From contig NZ_JAHBGD010000019.1 in NCBI RefSeq assembly GCF_018390605.1, positions 1-64,000 on the forward strand: 64,000 bases of DNA, given 5' to 3'. The translations under genes were made by a program, and so were the position numbers. Every line of letters starts with the position of its first letter. Position 1 is the stretch's first letter. The stretch comes from Ancylobacter defluvii. Lineage in GTDB: Bacteria > Pseudomonadota > Alphaproteobacteria > Rhizobiales > Xanthobacteraceae. A model generated the notes under the pieces. That model was given only the letters and a program-made list of their open reading frames with translations. It ran no database searches and was not told the origin of the DNA. Positions 1 through 7,918 of this stretch are shown here, in pieces.

Positions 1-53
1 CGGATCTTAACGTTGTAGTCCACAACCCGCTTGACGGGCACAAGGATCTTCAT
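1..53 (-). CDS. etfB: Electron transfer flavoprotein beta subunit, N-terminal fragment (runs off window)
   Basis: Only the first 17 codons lie in the window. They read MKILVPVKRVVDYNVKI, which matches the usual start of bacterial EtfB. EtfAB carries electrons from acyl-CoA dehydrogenases to ETF:ubiquinone oxidoreductase. It lies 36 bp after the thioesterase on the same strand and is the last visible gene of a minus-strand operon that includes an acyl-CoA dehydrogenase, its natural electron donor. The identification rests on a short N-terminus plus context. Confidence 0.72.
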   Translation of the reverse strand, partial: MKILVPVKRVVDYNVKI

Positions 54-89
54 CGTTCTGCCTGCATCCTGGCCGGAGGCCGATCGGAA

Positions 90-533
90 TCAGAGGTTGA
101 GGAGTTTCAGCAGCATGTCGCGTTCCGCCTCCGAAAAGGCGGCCGCACGCCTCTGGGTGCGATCCACATTCACGGTCACCGCGCGCCCGGTCGCCGCGAC
201 CCGCCCGCCGTCGAACAGCGCCTGTCCGAACACCACCGAGGACCGCCGCACCTCGACGATGCGACACGCTGCCTCGACCGTGCCCGGGTAATGCAGCTCG
301 CCGACGAAATCGGCTTCGAGATGCACCAGCATGAAGGTGCGCTCATCGTCGCGGACGAGCGGCGTGCGCCCGGCGATGAAGCGGTTGCGGACGTTCTCGA
401 ACAGCTGGAGGAAGGCGAGATTGTTTACATGCCCGTTCTGGTCGAGGTCGGAAATCCTCAGGCTCTCGGTGGTGAAGAAATCAAAGGACGCCTTCAGTTT
501 GAGGTCGATGGTCGGTTCGGTCGTCTCGCTCAT
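90..533 (-). CDS. Acyl-CoA thioesterase, hotdog fold (4HBT-like)
   Basis: 147 aa, the length of a single hotdog domain. The motif DLDQNGHVNNLAFLQLFENVR (about residues 30-50) is the 4-hydroxybenzoyl-CoA thioesterase/YbgC-type active-site region, with the D and the H-x-N-N helix start. It should hydrolyse an acyl-CoA in the cytoplasm, perhaps to recycle CoA or remove a dead-end thioester of the pathway encoded upstream. It begins 9 bp after the carboxyltransferase stop, so it is part of the same transcript. The acyl substrate cannot be read from sequence. Confidence 0.8.
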   Translation of the reverse strand: MSETTEPTIDLKLKASFDFFTTESLRISDLDQNGHVNNLAFLQLFENVRNRFIAGRTPLVRDDERTFMLVHLEADFVGELHYPGTVEAACRIVEVRRSSVVFGQALFDGGRVAATGRAVTVNVDRTQRRAAAFSEAERDMLLKLLNL

Positions 534-542
534 CGCCGGTCC

Positions 543-2069
543 TCAGCACGTCGTCGGCCAAGTGGACAGGCGGTGCAGTCCGATGCCGCCGGTCGGGCGG
601 CGGGCATGCAGCGCCCGCATGTGGATCAGCCAGTCGCGCGTCTCGCTCGGCTTGATGACGGTCTGCGCCATGAAGGCGTCGGCCAGTGCATAGGCCGAAG
701 TGTCGCGGGTGAGCTGCGCCTCGAGCGCGGCATATTGCTCCGGCGTCTCGCCCGGTTTCAGCCGGTGCAGCACGTTCATCGCCGGCTGCCGGCCCATCAG
801 GCTCACTTCGGCGCTGAACCAGGCCGCCATCTCGTCGCAATAGCCCGCGCCCATATTGAGATGGGCCTGCCCGTAGGACTTGCGCATGATGACGCTGAGC
901 TTCGGCACGCTCGCCGCGCCGAGCGCCTGGAGGTAGTTCATGATCTTGCCGGGCATCTTCTGACGCTCGCCGGCCGCCCCGACCATGAAGCCGGGCGTAT
1001 CGGCGAAGGTGACCAGCGGGATGTTGAAGCTGTCGCAGAGTACGATGAAGCTGACGATCTTGTCGCAGGCCTCGGCGTCCAGCGCGCCGCCCTTGTGCAT
1101 CGGGTTGATGGCGATGATGCCGACCACCTCGCCGGCGAGGCGGGCGAGGCCGGTGAACGCTACCGGTGCGAAACGCTCCTTCAGGGGAAACAGCGTGCCG
1201 GCGTCGAAGATCACCTGAAGGATGCGGCGCACGTCATAGGTGCGCTTGGGACTCTCGGGCAGGATGGCGAGCAGGCTTTCCTGGTCGCCGCCGGGCTCGC
1301 CCGCTGTGGTGCGCGGCGGCAGCTCGTTGGCATGCGAGGGCATATAGGAGAGGAAACGCTTGATGAGCTCGATCGCTTCCTCGTCGGTATCGACGGCACG
1401 GTCGACGGCGCCGGTGACCGAGGTCTGCACCTCCCAGCCGCCAAACTCGCGCGGATCGCCGGCCTCGGCGAGGGCCACGGAGGTGACGTGCTCGCTCGAC
1501 ACCGCCATCACCGCCCCCTTGCGCATGACGACGAAGTCCGACATCGAGGCGTAGAAGGATCCGTCGCCATAGGTGAGGCCGAGGATCGCCGTCGCCCAGG
1601 GCGAGGACCGGTCGCGCCACAGTTCGGAGTGCTCGCCGGCGCGGTGCAGACCCTGTGCGCCCATGATGTCGGGAATGCGTGAGCCCGCACATTCGTTCAG
1701 CAGCACCAGCGGCACGCCGTTCCTGGCGGCGTTGACCTTGGCGTGGTGGAATTTCTTGTCGCCGATCGCCGAGGTCGAGGCGCCGAGCGTGGTGAAGTCC
1801 GCGGCGTGCACCACGACCGGGCGTCCCTCGACGGTCGCGCTGCCGCTCACATAGCCGTCGCCGGCCGAACGTTCGCGATCCTCGGGGCGGATGGAGACGG
1901 CGAGCAGGCCCCATTCGGAGAAACTGCCCTCATCCGTGAGACCTGCCACGCGCTCGCGCGCATTGAGGATATTCTGCGCGCGCCGCTCATCGAGGCGCTT
2001 GGCCGAGCCCATGGCGAGCGAGCGGGCGCGGCGTTCCTCGAGCTCGCTGATTTCCTTTTCGAACGCCAT
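543..2069 (-). CDS. Acyl-CoA carboxylase, carboxyltransferase (beta) subunit
   Basis: 508 aa, the full length of a PccB/MccB-type carboxyltransferase. Two crotonase-like halves are visible. The N-half carries LNECAGSRIPDIMG and an oxyanion-type glycine region. The C-half carries FADTPGFMVGAAGE and MGAGYCDEMAAWFSAEVSLMG. It transfers CO2 from carboxybiotin to an acyl-CoA such as propionyl-CoA. It lies directly after a separate biotin carrier (gap 1 bp). The only biotin carboxylase seen is on the other strand at 10590, so the holoenzyme would have three separate subunits. Propionyl-CoA fits the lyase encoded upstream, but methylcrotonyl-like substrates are not excluded. Confidence 0.88.
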   Translation of the reverse strand: MAFEKEISELEERRARSLAMGSAKRLDERRAQNILNARERVAGLTDEGSFSEWGLLAVSIRPEDRERSAGDGYVSGSATVEGRPVVVHAADFTTLGASTSAIGDKKFHHAKVNAARNGVPLVLLNECAGSRIPDIMGAQGLHRAGEHSELWRDRSSPWATAILGLTYGDGSFYASMSDFVVMRKGAVMAVSSEHVTSVALAEAGDPREFGGWEVQTSVTGAVDRAVDTDEEAIELIKRFLSYMPSHANELPPRTTAGEPGGDQESLLAILPESPKRTYDVRRILQVIFDAGTLFPLKERFAPVAFTGLARLAGEVVGIIAINPMHKGGALDAEACDKIVSFIVLCDSFNIPLVTFADTPGFMVGAAGERQKMPGKIMNYLQALGAASVPKLSVIMRKSYGQAHLNMGAGYCDEMAAWFSAEVSLMGRQPAMNVLHRLKPGETPEQYAALEAQLTRDTSAYALADAFMAQTVIKPSETRDWLIHMRALHARRPTGGIGLHRLSTWPTTC

Positions 2070-2070
2070 G

Positions 2071-2289
2071 TCAGTCGATCCACGCGACGGTCTGCTCGGC
2101 AGCGACGGAGGACTTCTCCGCCACCAGGATCTCGGTGATGCGGCCAGCGCGCGGCGCCAGCACGGGAATCTCCATCTTCATGGATTCGATCAGGACCAGC
2201 TCCTGAAATTCCTCAACCGCGTCGCCGACCGCCACCAGCACCTGCCACACGGTGCCGGACACCTCGGAAAGGACAGCTGTTCGATTCAT
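2071..2289 (-). CDS. Stand-alone biotin carboxyl carrier domain protein
   Basis: 72 aa, a bare biotinyl domain. The biotinylation motif ESMKMEIP places the acceptor lysine at residue 38, about 35 residues before the end, as in biotinyl domains. No Ala/Pro-rich N-terminal extension is present, unlike AccB. It would carry CO2 between the biotin carboxylase (10590-11966) and the carboxyltransferase that follows. The following gene starts 1 bp after its stop. A lipoyl carrier is unlikely because the motif is the biotin M-K-M form. Confidence 0.88.
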   Translation of the reverse strand: MNRTAVLSEVSGTVWQVLVAVGDAVEEFQELVLIESMKMEIPVLAPRAGRITEILVAEKSSVAAEQTVAWID

Positions 2290-2329
2290 TTCTGGGACCT
2301 CTGCATGAACGGGGCGCGCCGTGACGCGG

Positions 2330-3610
2330 CTATTTCGAGAAGACGAGATTGGGCAACCAAAGAGATAGCGAGGGTACGAAGGTAACCAGCATCAGCAGCA
2401 GGAAGAGCAGCACCTCCAGTGGGAACACCCCTTTCGTCACCACGCTGAGCGGCGTCTTCGACACGCTGCTGAGCACGAAGAGATTGAGGCCCACCGGTGC
2501 CGTCAGCAGCGCCAGTTCCATGTTGATCGTCATGACGACGGCGAAATGCACGGGGTCGATGCCCATCGGACCGAGAAGCGGAACGAGGATCGGCAGGGTG
2601 ATCAGCATGATCGCCACGACCTCGAGGAACATGCCGAGGATGACGAGCAGGATGTTGATGATCAGCAGGAACTGCCAGGGTTGCAGATTGATCTCGACGA
2701 TGAAGCGAACGATGGCCACCGGCACACCCGACGCGGTCAGCCAGTGCGCGAAGGCCAGCGCCGTCGCGATGATGACCGTAATGACGGCGGCGCTGCGCAC
2801 CGAATCGCCGATCTCCACCGGCGCCTCGCGCCAGCCGATGCCCTTGTAGTAGAGCAGCGAGATGAGCAGCGCCACCACGGCGGCGAGCACCGACGCCTCC
2901 GTCACCGTGACGAGACCGCCATAGATGCCCACCCCGACGATGACGGGGAGCAACAGGGCCGGCAAGGCATGGAGCGTGACCTGCCAGGCATCCTCGCGGG
3001 ACCGGTGCGGCTCGCGCGGCAGCTTGTGGCGATAGGCGTAGTAGAGCGCGTAGACGAGGAAGATGCCGGCCTGCAGAAGGCCGGGCACGACGCCGGCGAG
3101 AAACAGGCGCGGCACCGACTCCTCGGCGATCAGCGCGAAAAGGATCATCGCCAGGCTGGGAGGAATGAGGATGCCGAGCGTGCCGGAGGCGGCGAGCACG
3201 CCGAGCGAGAACGGCATCGGGTAGTCGCGCTGGGCCATGGCCGGCACGAGGATCGCGCCCATCGCCATCGCCGTGGCGACGGAGGATCCGCAGATCGCCG
3301 AGAACAGCGCGCAGGCCAGGATGGCGACGATGGCAAGCCCGCCACGCACCGAGCCGACCCACAGACTGACGAGGTCGATCATCGCTTTCGCCACCCCGCC
3401 CTTCTGCATGAAGGACGCGGCCATGACGAAGAACGGCACGGCCAGCAGCGTCTCGGAGTTCAGCCCGTCCAGCATCTTCTGGACGACGCCGACCAGCGGG
3501 TCGCCATTGAGCGCGTACATGAGGAAGGCGACGGCGCCGAGCACCAGGTAGATCGGCATGCCGATCGCCAACATCGCGAAGAAGACGAGGCCGAAGACTT
3601 GGACCGCCAT
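2330..3610 (-). CDS. dctM: TRAP transporter large permease, DctM type
   Basis: 426 aa, the usual DctM size. It is almost entirely hydrophobic, with about 12 membrane segments and family signatures such as GSSVATAMAMGAILVPAMAQ and GTLGILIPPSLAMIL. The start chosen is ATG at 3610, reading MAVQVFGLVFFAMLAIG; a longer reading upstream has no family-like sequence and would overlap DctQ. It forms the ion-coupled translocation channel with DctQ, whose stop lies 4 bp upstream. With DctP this is a complete secondary importer, typically for C4-type dicarboxylates or related acids. Confidence 0.92.
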   Translation of the reverse strand: MAVQVFGLVFFAMLAIGMPIYLVLGAVAFLMYALNGDPLVGVVQKMLDGLNSETLLAVPFFVMAASFMQKGGVAKAMIDLVSLWVGSVRGGLAIVAILACALFSAICGSSVATAMAMGAILVPAMAQRDYPMPFSLGVLAASGTLGILIPPSLAMILFALIAEESVPRLFLAGVVPGLLQAGIFLVYALYYAYRHKLPREPHRSREDAWQVTLHALPALLLPVIVGVGIYGGLVTVTEASVLAAVVALLISLLYYKGIGWREAPVEIGDSVRSAAVITVIIATALAFAHWLTASGVPVAIVRFIVEINLQPWQFLLIINILLVILGMFLEVVAIMLITLPILVPLLGPMGIDPVHFAVVMTINMELALLTAPVGLNLFVLSSVSKTPLSVVTKGVFPLEVLLFLLLMLVTFVPSLSLWLPNLVFSK

Positions 3611-3614
3611 GGTC

Positions 3615-4124
3615 TCAGACCTCCGCCGCCGAATGGAGGGCCATGGTCCGCTCGTCGAAGGCGGCGGCGTAACGAACGAACCGTTCGAGATAGCGAAGGA
3701 CGATGAACACCCCGCCGGTCGGAGCGGCGGCATAGTAGAGCCACATGGGAAACATCAGGGCGGTGGCGCTCCGCTCGTCGAGGTCCCAGGCGTCGTAGGT
3801 CGCCTGCCAGCCATACCAGACGAGGCCGGCCCCGAAGAGCAGACCGACGAGGCAGTTCACCAGTTCGAACCAGCGCTGGGTTCTCACCGACACATGCGTG
3901 ATGAGGAAGTCGGCCCGAATGTGCGAGTCGACACGGATCAGTTCGCTGCAGGCGAGGAACATGGCCCAGACGAGCAGATAGATGGACATCTCGGCGCCCC
4001 ACGAGATGCTGTACTCATGGAAAGCCCAGGTGGAAACGATCTGGTAGAAATAGAGCAGGAGTGCAGCGACGCCGAAGCCGCCGATCACCACCCGCAACAG
4101 CATTCCAAGACGATGGGTCATCAC
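3615..4124 (-). CDS. dctQ: TRAP transporter small permease, DctQ type
   Basis: 169 aa with four predicted membrane segments at about residues 12-32, 47-65, 88-108 and 128-150. The conserved small-permease pattern WGAEMSIYLLVWAMFL is in the second segment. It lies between dctP and dctM on the same strand, which is the standard TRAP order. It forms the inner-membrane complex with DctM. The 63-bp gap from dctP contains a hairpin. Confidence 0.9.
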   Translation of the reverse strand: MMTHRLGMLLRVVIGGFGVAALLLYFYQIVSTWAFHEYSISWGAEMSIYLLVWAMFLACSELIRVDSHIRADFLITHVSVRTQRWFELVNCLVGLLFGAGLVWYGWQATYDAWDLDERSATALMFPMWLYYAAAPTGGVFIVLRYLERFVRYAAAFDERTMALHSAAEV

Positions 4125-4150
4125 ATTCGTTCCAGCAGAACCGTGGAGGG

Positions 4151-4174
4151 TCGGGAGAAGTTGCCTCCTCCCGA
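4151..4174 (-). promoter_or_regulatory. Hairpin between dctP and dctQ
   Basis: Perfect 7-bp arms TCGGGAG/CTCCCGA with a 10-nt loop lie in the 63-bp gap after dctP. A stem here could protect the 3' end of the dctP message or partly attenuate the permease genes, so that more binding protein than permease is made. There is no U-tract, so it is not a canonical terminator. Function is inferred from position. Confidence 0.4.
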
Positions 4175-4187
4175 TAGCCGTAGGCCA

Positions 4188-5207
4188 CTAATCGAGCTTG
4201 AGGTCCTCGCGCGCCTCGGCGGCAAGAGCTGGATCGATCTTCAGGGTCTTGATGAGTTCGTCCTGCGACTTCATCAACTCCTTGCGAACCGCCGACAGTT
4301 CGGCGTCGCTCGGAGCGACGACGGTGACGCCATGTTGGGCAAGCACGCCGAGCGCCTGCTTCTGCGCATCGGTGGTCATGGCGCGGTATTCGCCGATATT
4401 CTTCTCCCAGCTCTCGACGATCAGCTTCTGAAGGTCCGGCGGCAGCTTGTCATAGGCCGGCTGGGAGATCATCGGAATGAACTGGTGGAAGAACTCGCGG
4501 TCGGCCAGCGTGTACTTGATGCCGGCCTCCCAGAGCTTGGCCGAGGCGATACTGTTGGACGTGCTGAACAGCGCACCGAAATTGCCCTGGCTCAGACCCA
4601 TGGCGACGTCCGCCCACGGCACCAGCACGGGATCGCCGCCCAGCGCCTTGATGCGCACTTCCGTGCCGGCGCCGCCGAAGGAGCGCACGCGCAGGCCCTT
4701 GAGGTCGGTGCTGGTCTTGAGCGGCGTGTTGGTGCTGTGGGTGTCGCTGTAGCCGTGGTCGAGCCAGCGGCCGATCACCTTGACCCGGAGCTTGTCTTCC
4801 AGGGACTTGTTGATCGCCGCACCGACCCGCCCGTCGCTGACCGCGTACATTCGTTCCTGCGGGACGCCGTAAAACATCGGCAGCAGGAACAGATCGTTGT
4901 TGGGGTCGATGCCGCCGAGCACCCAGTTGCCCGGCATCGCCATATCGACGGAGCCCTGTCGCAGGGCGCGGCCGACATTGAGGTCGTTGAAGAGCTGGGC
5001 CGAATGGAACAGCTCGATGTCGAGCTGCCCGCCGGATTCCTTCTTCAGCAGCTCGAGCCATTTCATGACGACGATGGTGCGGTGATGAGCCGGCGCCGTA
5101 TCGATCGACATTTTCAGCTTGTAGGTCTCGGCCGAGGCCGTTCCCGCGAAAGCGGCAAGCCCGACCGCCATGACGGCGCCGGCCAGTCTGGTCAAGATGG
5201 TCTTCAT
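4188..5207 (-). CDS. dctP: TRAP transporter periplasmic solute-binding protein, DctP type
   Basis: 339 aa with a clear Sec signal peptide (about residues 1-26, ending at ASA before ETYKLK). The body carries DctP-family patterns: a conserved arginine in KGLRVRSFGGAGTEV, the AMGLSQG/ALFSTSNSIAS ligand segment, and the C-terminal helical region with EKNIGEYRAM. It delivers a carboxylate ligand to DctQM. It follows the lyase and CoA-transferase genes by 66 bp, so the ligand is probably the acid activated by them. The ligand itself is not readable from sequence. Confidence 0.92.
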   Translation of the reverse strand: MKTILTRLAGAVMAVGLAAFAGTASAETYKLKMSIDTAPAHHRTIVVMKWLELLKKESGGQLDIELFHSAQLFNDLNVGRALRQGSVDMAMPGNWVLGGIDPNNDLFLLPMFYGVPQERMYAVSDGRVGAAINKSLEDKLRVKVIGRWLDHGYSDTHSTNTPLKTSTDLKGLRVRSFGGAGTEVRIKALGGDPVLVPWADVAMGLSQGNFGALFSTSNSIASAKLWEAGIKYTLADREFFHQFIPMISQPAYDKLPPDLQKLIVESWEKNIGEYRAMTTDAQKQALGVLAQHGVTVVAPSDAELSAVRKELMKSQDELIKTLKIDPALAAEAREDLKLD

Positions 5208-5273
5208 GGTCCCCTCTTTATTGTGCAGGCGCCGGATCGTTCGCCGGGCTCTGTTCGGAAGTCGAAAAGTCCC

Positions 5274-6185
5274 CTACATGCCGATCAGGTCGGCTTGCTT
5301 CAGGATCGCCCCGAACATGCGGATCGAGGCGACGTCGACCATGGTGCCGTCGACCTGGATGGCGCCGAGGCCCTGGGCCTCGGCCTCCTTGTAGGCCGCC
5401 GCGAGCTTGCGGGCGCGGGCGACCTCGCCGGCATTCGGCGTGAACACGTCGAGCGCCCAGTCGATCTGCGCCGGGTGGATGGCCCATTTGCCGACACAGC
5501 CGAGGGTCAGCGAGCGCGAGGCTTCCTCGGTGTAGCCGGCGGGATCGCGGAAATCGGCATAGGGGCCGTCGACCGGATCGATGCCGGCGGCGCGGCAGGC
5601 CATCACCAGGCGGAAGCGCGAATAATGCCAGACGTCGCCCGGATAGGGGCCGACCTTGCCGTCCGGCTTGATCAGCACGCCCATCGAGGCGGAGAAGTCC
5701 CCCATGCCGAAGATCAGGCATTCGAGGCGCGGGGAGGCCTTGGCGATCGCCTCGACGTTCTGCAACCCCTCGACCTCCTCGATCAGTGCCTCGAGGCCGA
5801 TGGATTTCGTCAGCCCGATATCCTGCTCGAGCTGGTTCAGCAACGTATCGGCAAACAGGATGTCGGCGGGCGTCTTCACCTTGGTGAGCATGATGGTGTC
5901 GAGGTTCTCGCGGGCGCCCTCCACCACCTCGATGATGTCGCGATAGGCGTATTTCGTCGTGAAGTCGTTGATGCGGATGCAACGCGTCTTGCGGCCCCAG
6001 TCGAGCGTGTTGAAGGCTTCGACGATCTTCTTGCGGGCACCGGCCTTCTCGCTGGGCGCCACCGCGTCCTCGAGATCGAGGAAGACATGGTCGGCGGCGG
6101 AAGCGGCCGCCTTGCGGATCATCTTTTCCGAGGATCCCGGAACGGCAAGCTGGGCGCGCCTCAGGCGCTGGGGACGAATGGTCAT
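5274..6185 (-). CDS. HpcH/HpaI-CitE-type lyase (L-malyl-CoA/beta-methylmalyl-CoA or citramalyl-CoA lyase-like)
   Basis: 303 aa TIM-barrel lyase of the CitE/Mcl group. N-terminal RRAQLAVPGSS and VFLDLEDAVAP carry the acidic metal ligands. The mid-protein EALIEEVEGLQNVEAIA and GMGDFSASMG motifs and the C-terminal KWAIHPAQI are typical of the malyl-CoA/beta-methylmalyl-CoA lyase branch. Expected reaction: cleavage of a 3-hydroxyacyl-CoA to an acyl-CoA plus glyoxylate or pyruvate. The start ATG overlaps the CoA-transferase stop as ATGA, so translation is probably coupled. Beta-methylmalyl-CoA is favoured by the adjacent MaoC pair, but citramalyl-CoA is an alternative. Confidence 0.82.
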   Translation of the reverse strand: MTIRPQRLRRAQLAVPGSSEKMIRKAAASAADHVFLDLEDAVAPSEKAGARKKIVEAFNTLDWGRKTRCIRINDFTTKYAYRDIIEVVEGARENLDTIMLTKVKTPADILFADTLLNQLEQDIGLTKSIGLEALIEEVEGLQNVEAIAKASPRLECLIFGMGDFSASMGVLIKPDGKVGPYPGDVWHYSRFRLVMACRAAGIDPVDGPYADFRDPAGYTEEASRSLTLGCVGKWAIHPAQIDWALDVFTPNAGEVARARKLAAAYKEAEAQGLGAIQVDGTMVDVASIRMFGAILKQADLIGM

Positions 6186-7441
6186 GCTGCGGTCTCTGTG
6201 GTCTGGGAAAGCAGGGCGCCGAAGATGCCGGCGGCGCGGAGTTCTTCGATGGCAGCGGGAGCGAGCCCGGCCTCGGCGAGCACCTCATCGGTGTGTTCGC
6301 CGAGCAACGGCGCCCGGCGGCGGATGGATCCGGGTGTCTCGGTCATCTTCACCGGTATGCCGGCGAGCATGACGGGCTGGTCCATCCCCGGCTGCTCGAC
6401 CGGCACGATCATCTCGCGGGCGGCGAAATGCGGATCGGCCATGATGTCGGCGACGTTGTAGACCGGACCGAACGGGACGCGCCCGCCCAGCAGGACGAGG
6501 AGCTCCTGCTTGGTCCTGCGCCGCGTGAAGCCGGAGAGGATGTCGATCAGCTCGACATGGTTGTCGTAGCGCACCTGCCAGGTGGAGAACCGCGCGTCGG
6601 CCGGCAGCTCCGGCATGTCGAACAGCCGGCACAACTCGCAGAACATCCGGTCGTCATAGGCGGTGATGGTGCAGGAGCCGTCGCGGGTCGGAAAGGTACC
6701 GAAGGGGCACAGAAAGGGATGCTGGTTGCCTTGCGGCACGGGTACCGTGCCGCCATACGCATATTGGTGGAGGACCCGCTCGCACAAAGCGAGGATCGAA
6801 TCCACCATGCTGACGTCGACGAACTGCCCCTGCCCGGTCCGGCCGGCATGGTGCACCGCGCAGACGATGCCGAAGGCGGCCAGCATGGCCGGTACGATGT
6901 CGCCCACGCCCGGCCCGATCTTTGTCGGCTCACCGCCCAGCTCGCCGGTGATCGCCATGATGCCGCCGAAAGCCTGCGCGACCACATCATAAGCCGGCCA
7001 GTCGCCATAGGGGCTCGGCAGGGTGCGCGCATCGCCAAAGCCGCGGATGGTGGCGTAGACGAGCTTCGGATTGCGCGCCCGCAGCGTCTCGTAGGAAAGA
7101 CCGAGCTTCTCCATGACGCCGGCGCGGTAGTTCTCGACCACCACGTCGGCGCCGTCGATCAACGCCAGCAGCACCTCACGGGCGGCATCCTGCTTGAGGT
7201 CGAGCGTGATGGAGCGCTTGTTGCGGTTCACCGAAGCGAAATAGCCGGCATAGGCCCTCAGCCCGTCCTCGGGATGGAACGGCCCGAAGGTGCGGGTCAC
7301 GTCGCCGGCCGGCGGCTCCACCTTGACGACGTCGGCGCCCTGATCGGCCAGCATCTGTGTGCAATAGGGGCCGGCGAGGAAATGCGTCAGGTCGATCACC
7401 CGGAGGTCGCCGAGCGCTCCCGCCGGCGCGGCGCGGCTCAC
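6182..7441 (-). CDS. Family III CoA transferase (CaiB/BaiF)
   Basis: 419 aa from a GTG start at 7441, chosen because it overlaps the preceding stop as GTGA and puts the family start LGDLRVIDLTHFLAGPYC close to the N-terminus. Motifs: GADVVKVEPPAGD, RNKRSITLDLK, and IGPGVGDIVPAMLAAFG with the probable catalytic Asp. It should move CoA between carboxylic acids without ATP, for example activating an imported dicarboxylate or shifting CoA between the carboxyls of mesaconate. It sits between a MaoC hydratase and the CitE-like lyase, as expected for mesaconyl-CoA or itaconyl-CoA chemistry. Confidence 0.88.
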   Translation of the reverse strand: MSRAAPAGALGDLRVIDLTHFLAGPYCTQMLADQGADVVKVEPPAGDVTRTFGPFHPEDGLRAYAGYFASVNRNKRSITLDLKQDAAREVLLALIDGADVVVENYRAGVMEKLGLSYETLRARNPKLVYATIRGFGDARTLPSPYGDWPAYDVVAQAFGGIMAITGELGGEPTKIGPGVGDIVPAMLAAFGIVCAVHHAGRTGQGQFVDVSMVDSILALCERVLHQYAYGGTVPVPQGNQHPFLCPFGTFPTRDGSCTITAYDDRMFCELCRLFDMPELPADARFSTWQVRYDNHVELIDILSGFTRRRTKQELLVLLGGRVPFGPVYNVADIMADPHFAAREMIVPVEQPGMDQPVMLAGIPVKMTETPGSIRRRAPLLGEHTDEVLAEAGLAPAAIEELRAAGIFGALLSQTTETAA

Positions 7442-7917
7442 GCTGCCCCCCAGTGGCTGGCGCGCTTGACGAGCACCCTGCGCACGCATTCGCAGACGAC
7501 GACGTCGTCCTGGTTCACGCCCCAGTGCTTGAAGGTGACGATGCCGGCATCCTCGCGTCCGGCGTCTTCCTTTGCGAGCACCTCGGTGTAGGAATAGAGC
7601 GTGTCGCCATGGAACACCGGCGACTTCAGCCTCAGTCCGGTCATGCCGATCTCGGCGAGCGCATTCTCGGCGGTATCCTGGCTCGCCATGCCGATCACCA
7701 GCGAGGCAGTGACACCGCCGAAGGTGACGCGCCGGCCGAAGGGCGAATCCTTCATCGCGTGCTCGTCGAAATGGCCGGAGGCGGTGTTCATGACCAGATT
7801 GGTGATCAGCACGTTCTCCAGCGGCTCCACCGTCTTGCCGCGCGCGTGCCTCATCACCTCGCCGACGGTGAACGCCTCGAAATAGCTGTCCTTTGAGGTG
7901 AGCGATGCGATCTTCAT
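7438..7917 (-). CDS. MaoC-type hydratase domain protein (resembles C-terminal half of mesaconyl-CoA hydratase)
   Basis: 159 aa, single hotdog domain. The start is ATG 7917 (MKIASLTSKDSYFEAF), immediately after the dehydrogenase stop; any longer form would run into that gene. The segment YFEAFTVGEVMRHARG followed by FGRRVTFGGVTASLVIGMA and FHGDTLYSYTEVL follows the layout I recall for the second MaoC domain of two-domain mesaconyl-CoA (beta-methylmalyl-CoA) hydratases. Likely reaction: reversible hydration of an enoyl-CoA. Its apparent partner half is encoded at 9070-9573. Assignment to a substrate is inference. Confidence 0.78.
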   Translation of the reverse strand: MKIASLTSKDSYFEAFTVGEVMRHARGKTVEPLENVLITNLVMNTASGHFDEHAMKDSPFGRRVTFGGVTASLVIGMASQDTAENALAEIGMTGLRLKSPVFHGDTLYSYTEVLAKEDAGREDAGIVTFKHWGVNQDDVVVCECVRRVLVKRASHWGAA

Positions 7918-7918
7918 C

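Noticed and set aside
3558..6461. A 967-codon open frame on the plus strand
   Set aside because: It lies opposite dctM, dctQ, dctP and the lyase, all of which have clear family motifs. Its product is rich in Arg, Gly, His and Asp, typical of an antisense frame in high-GC DNA.
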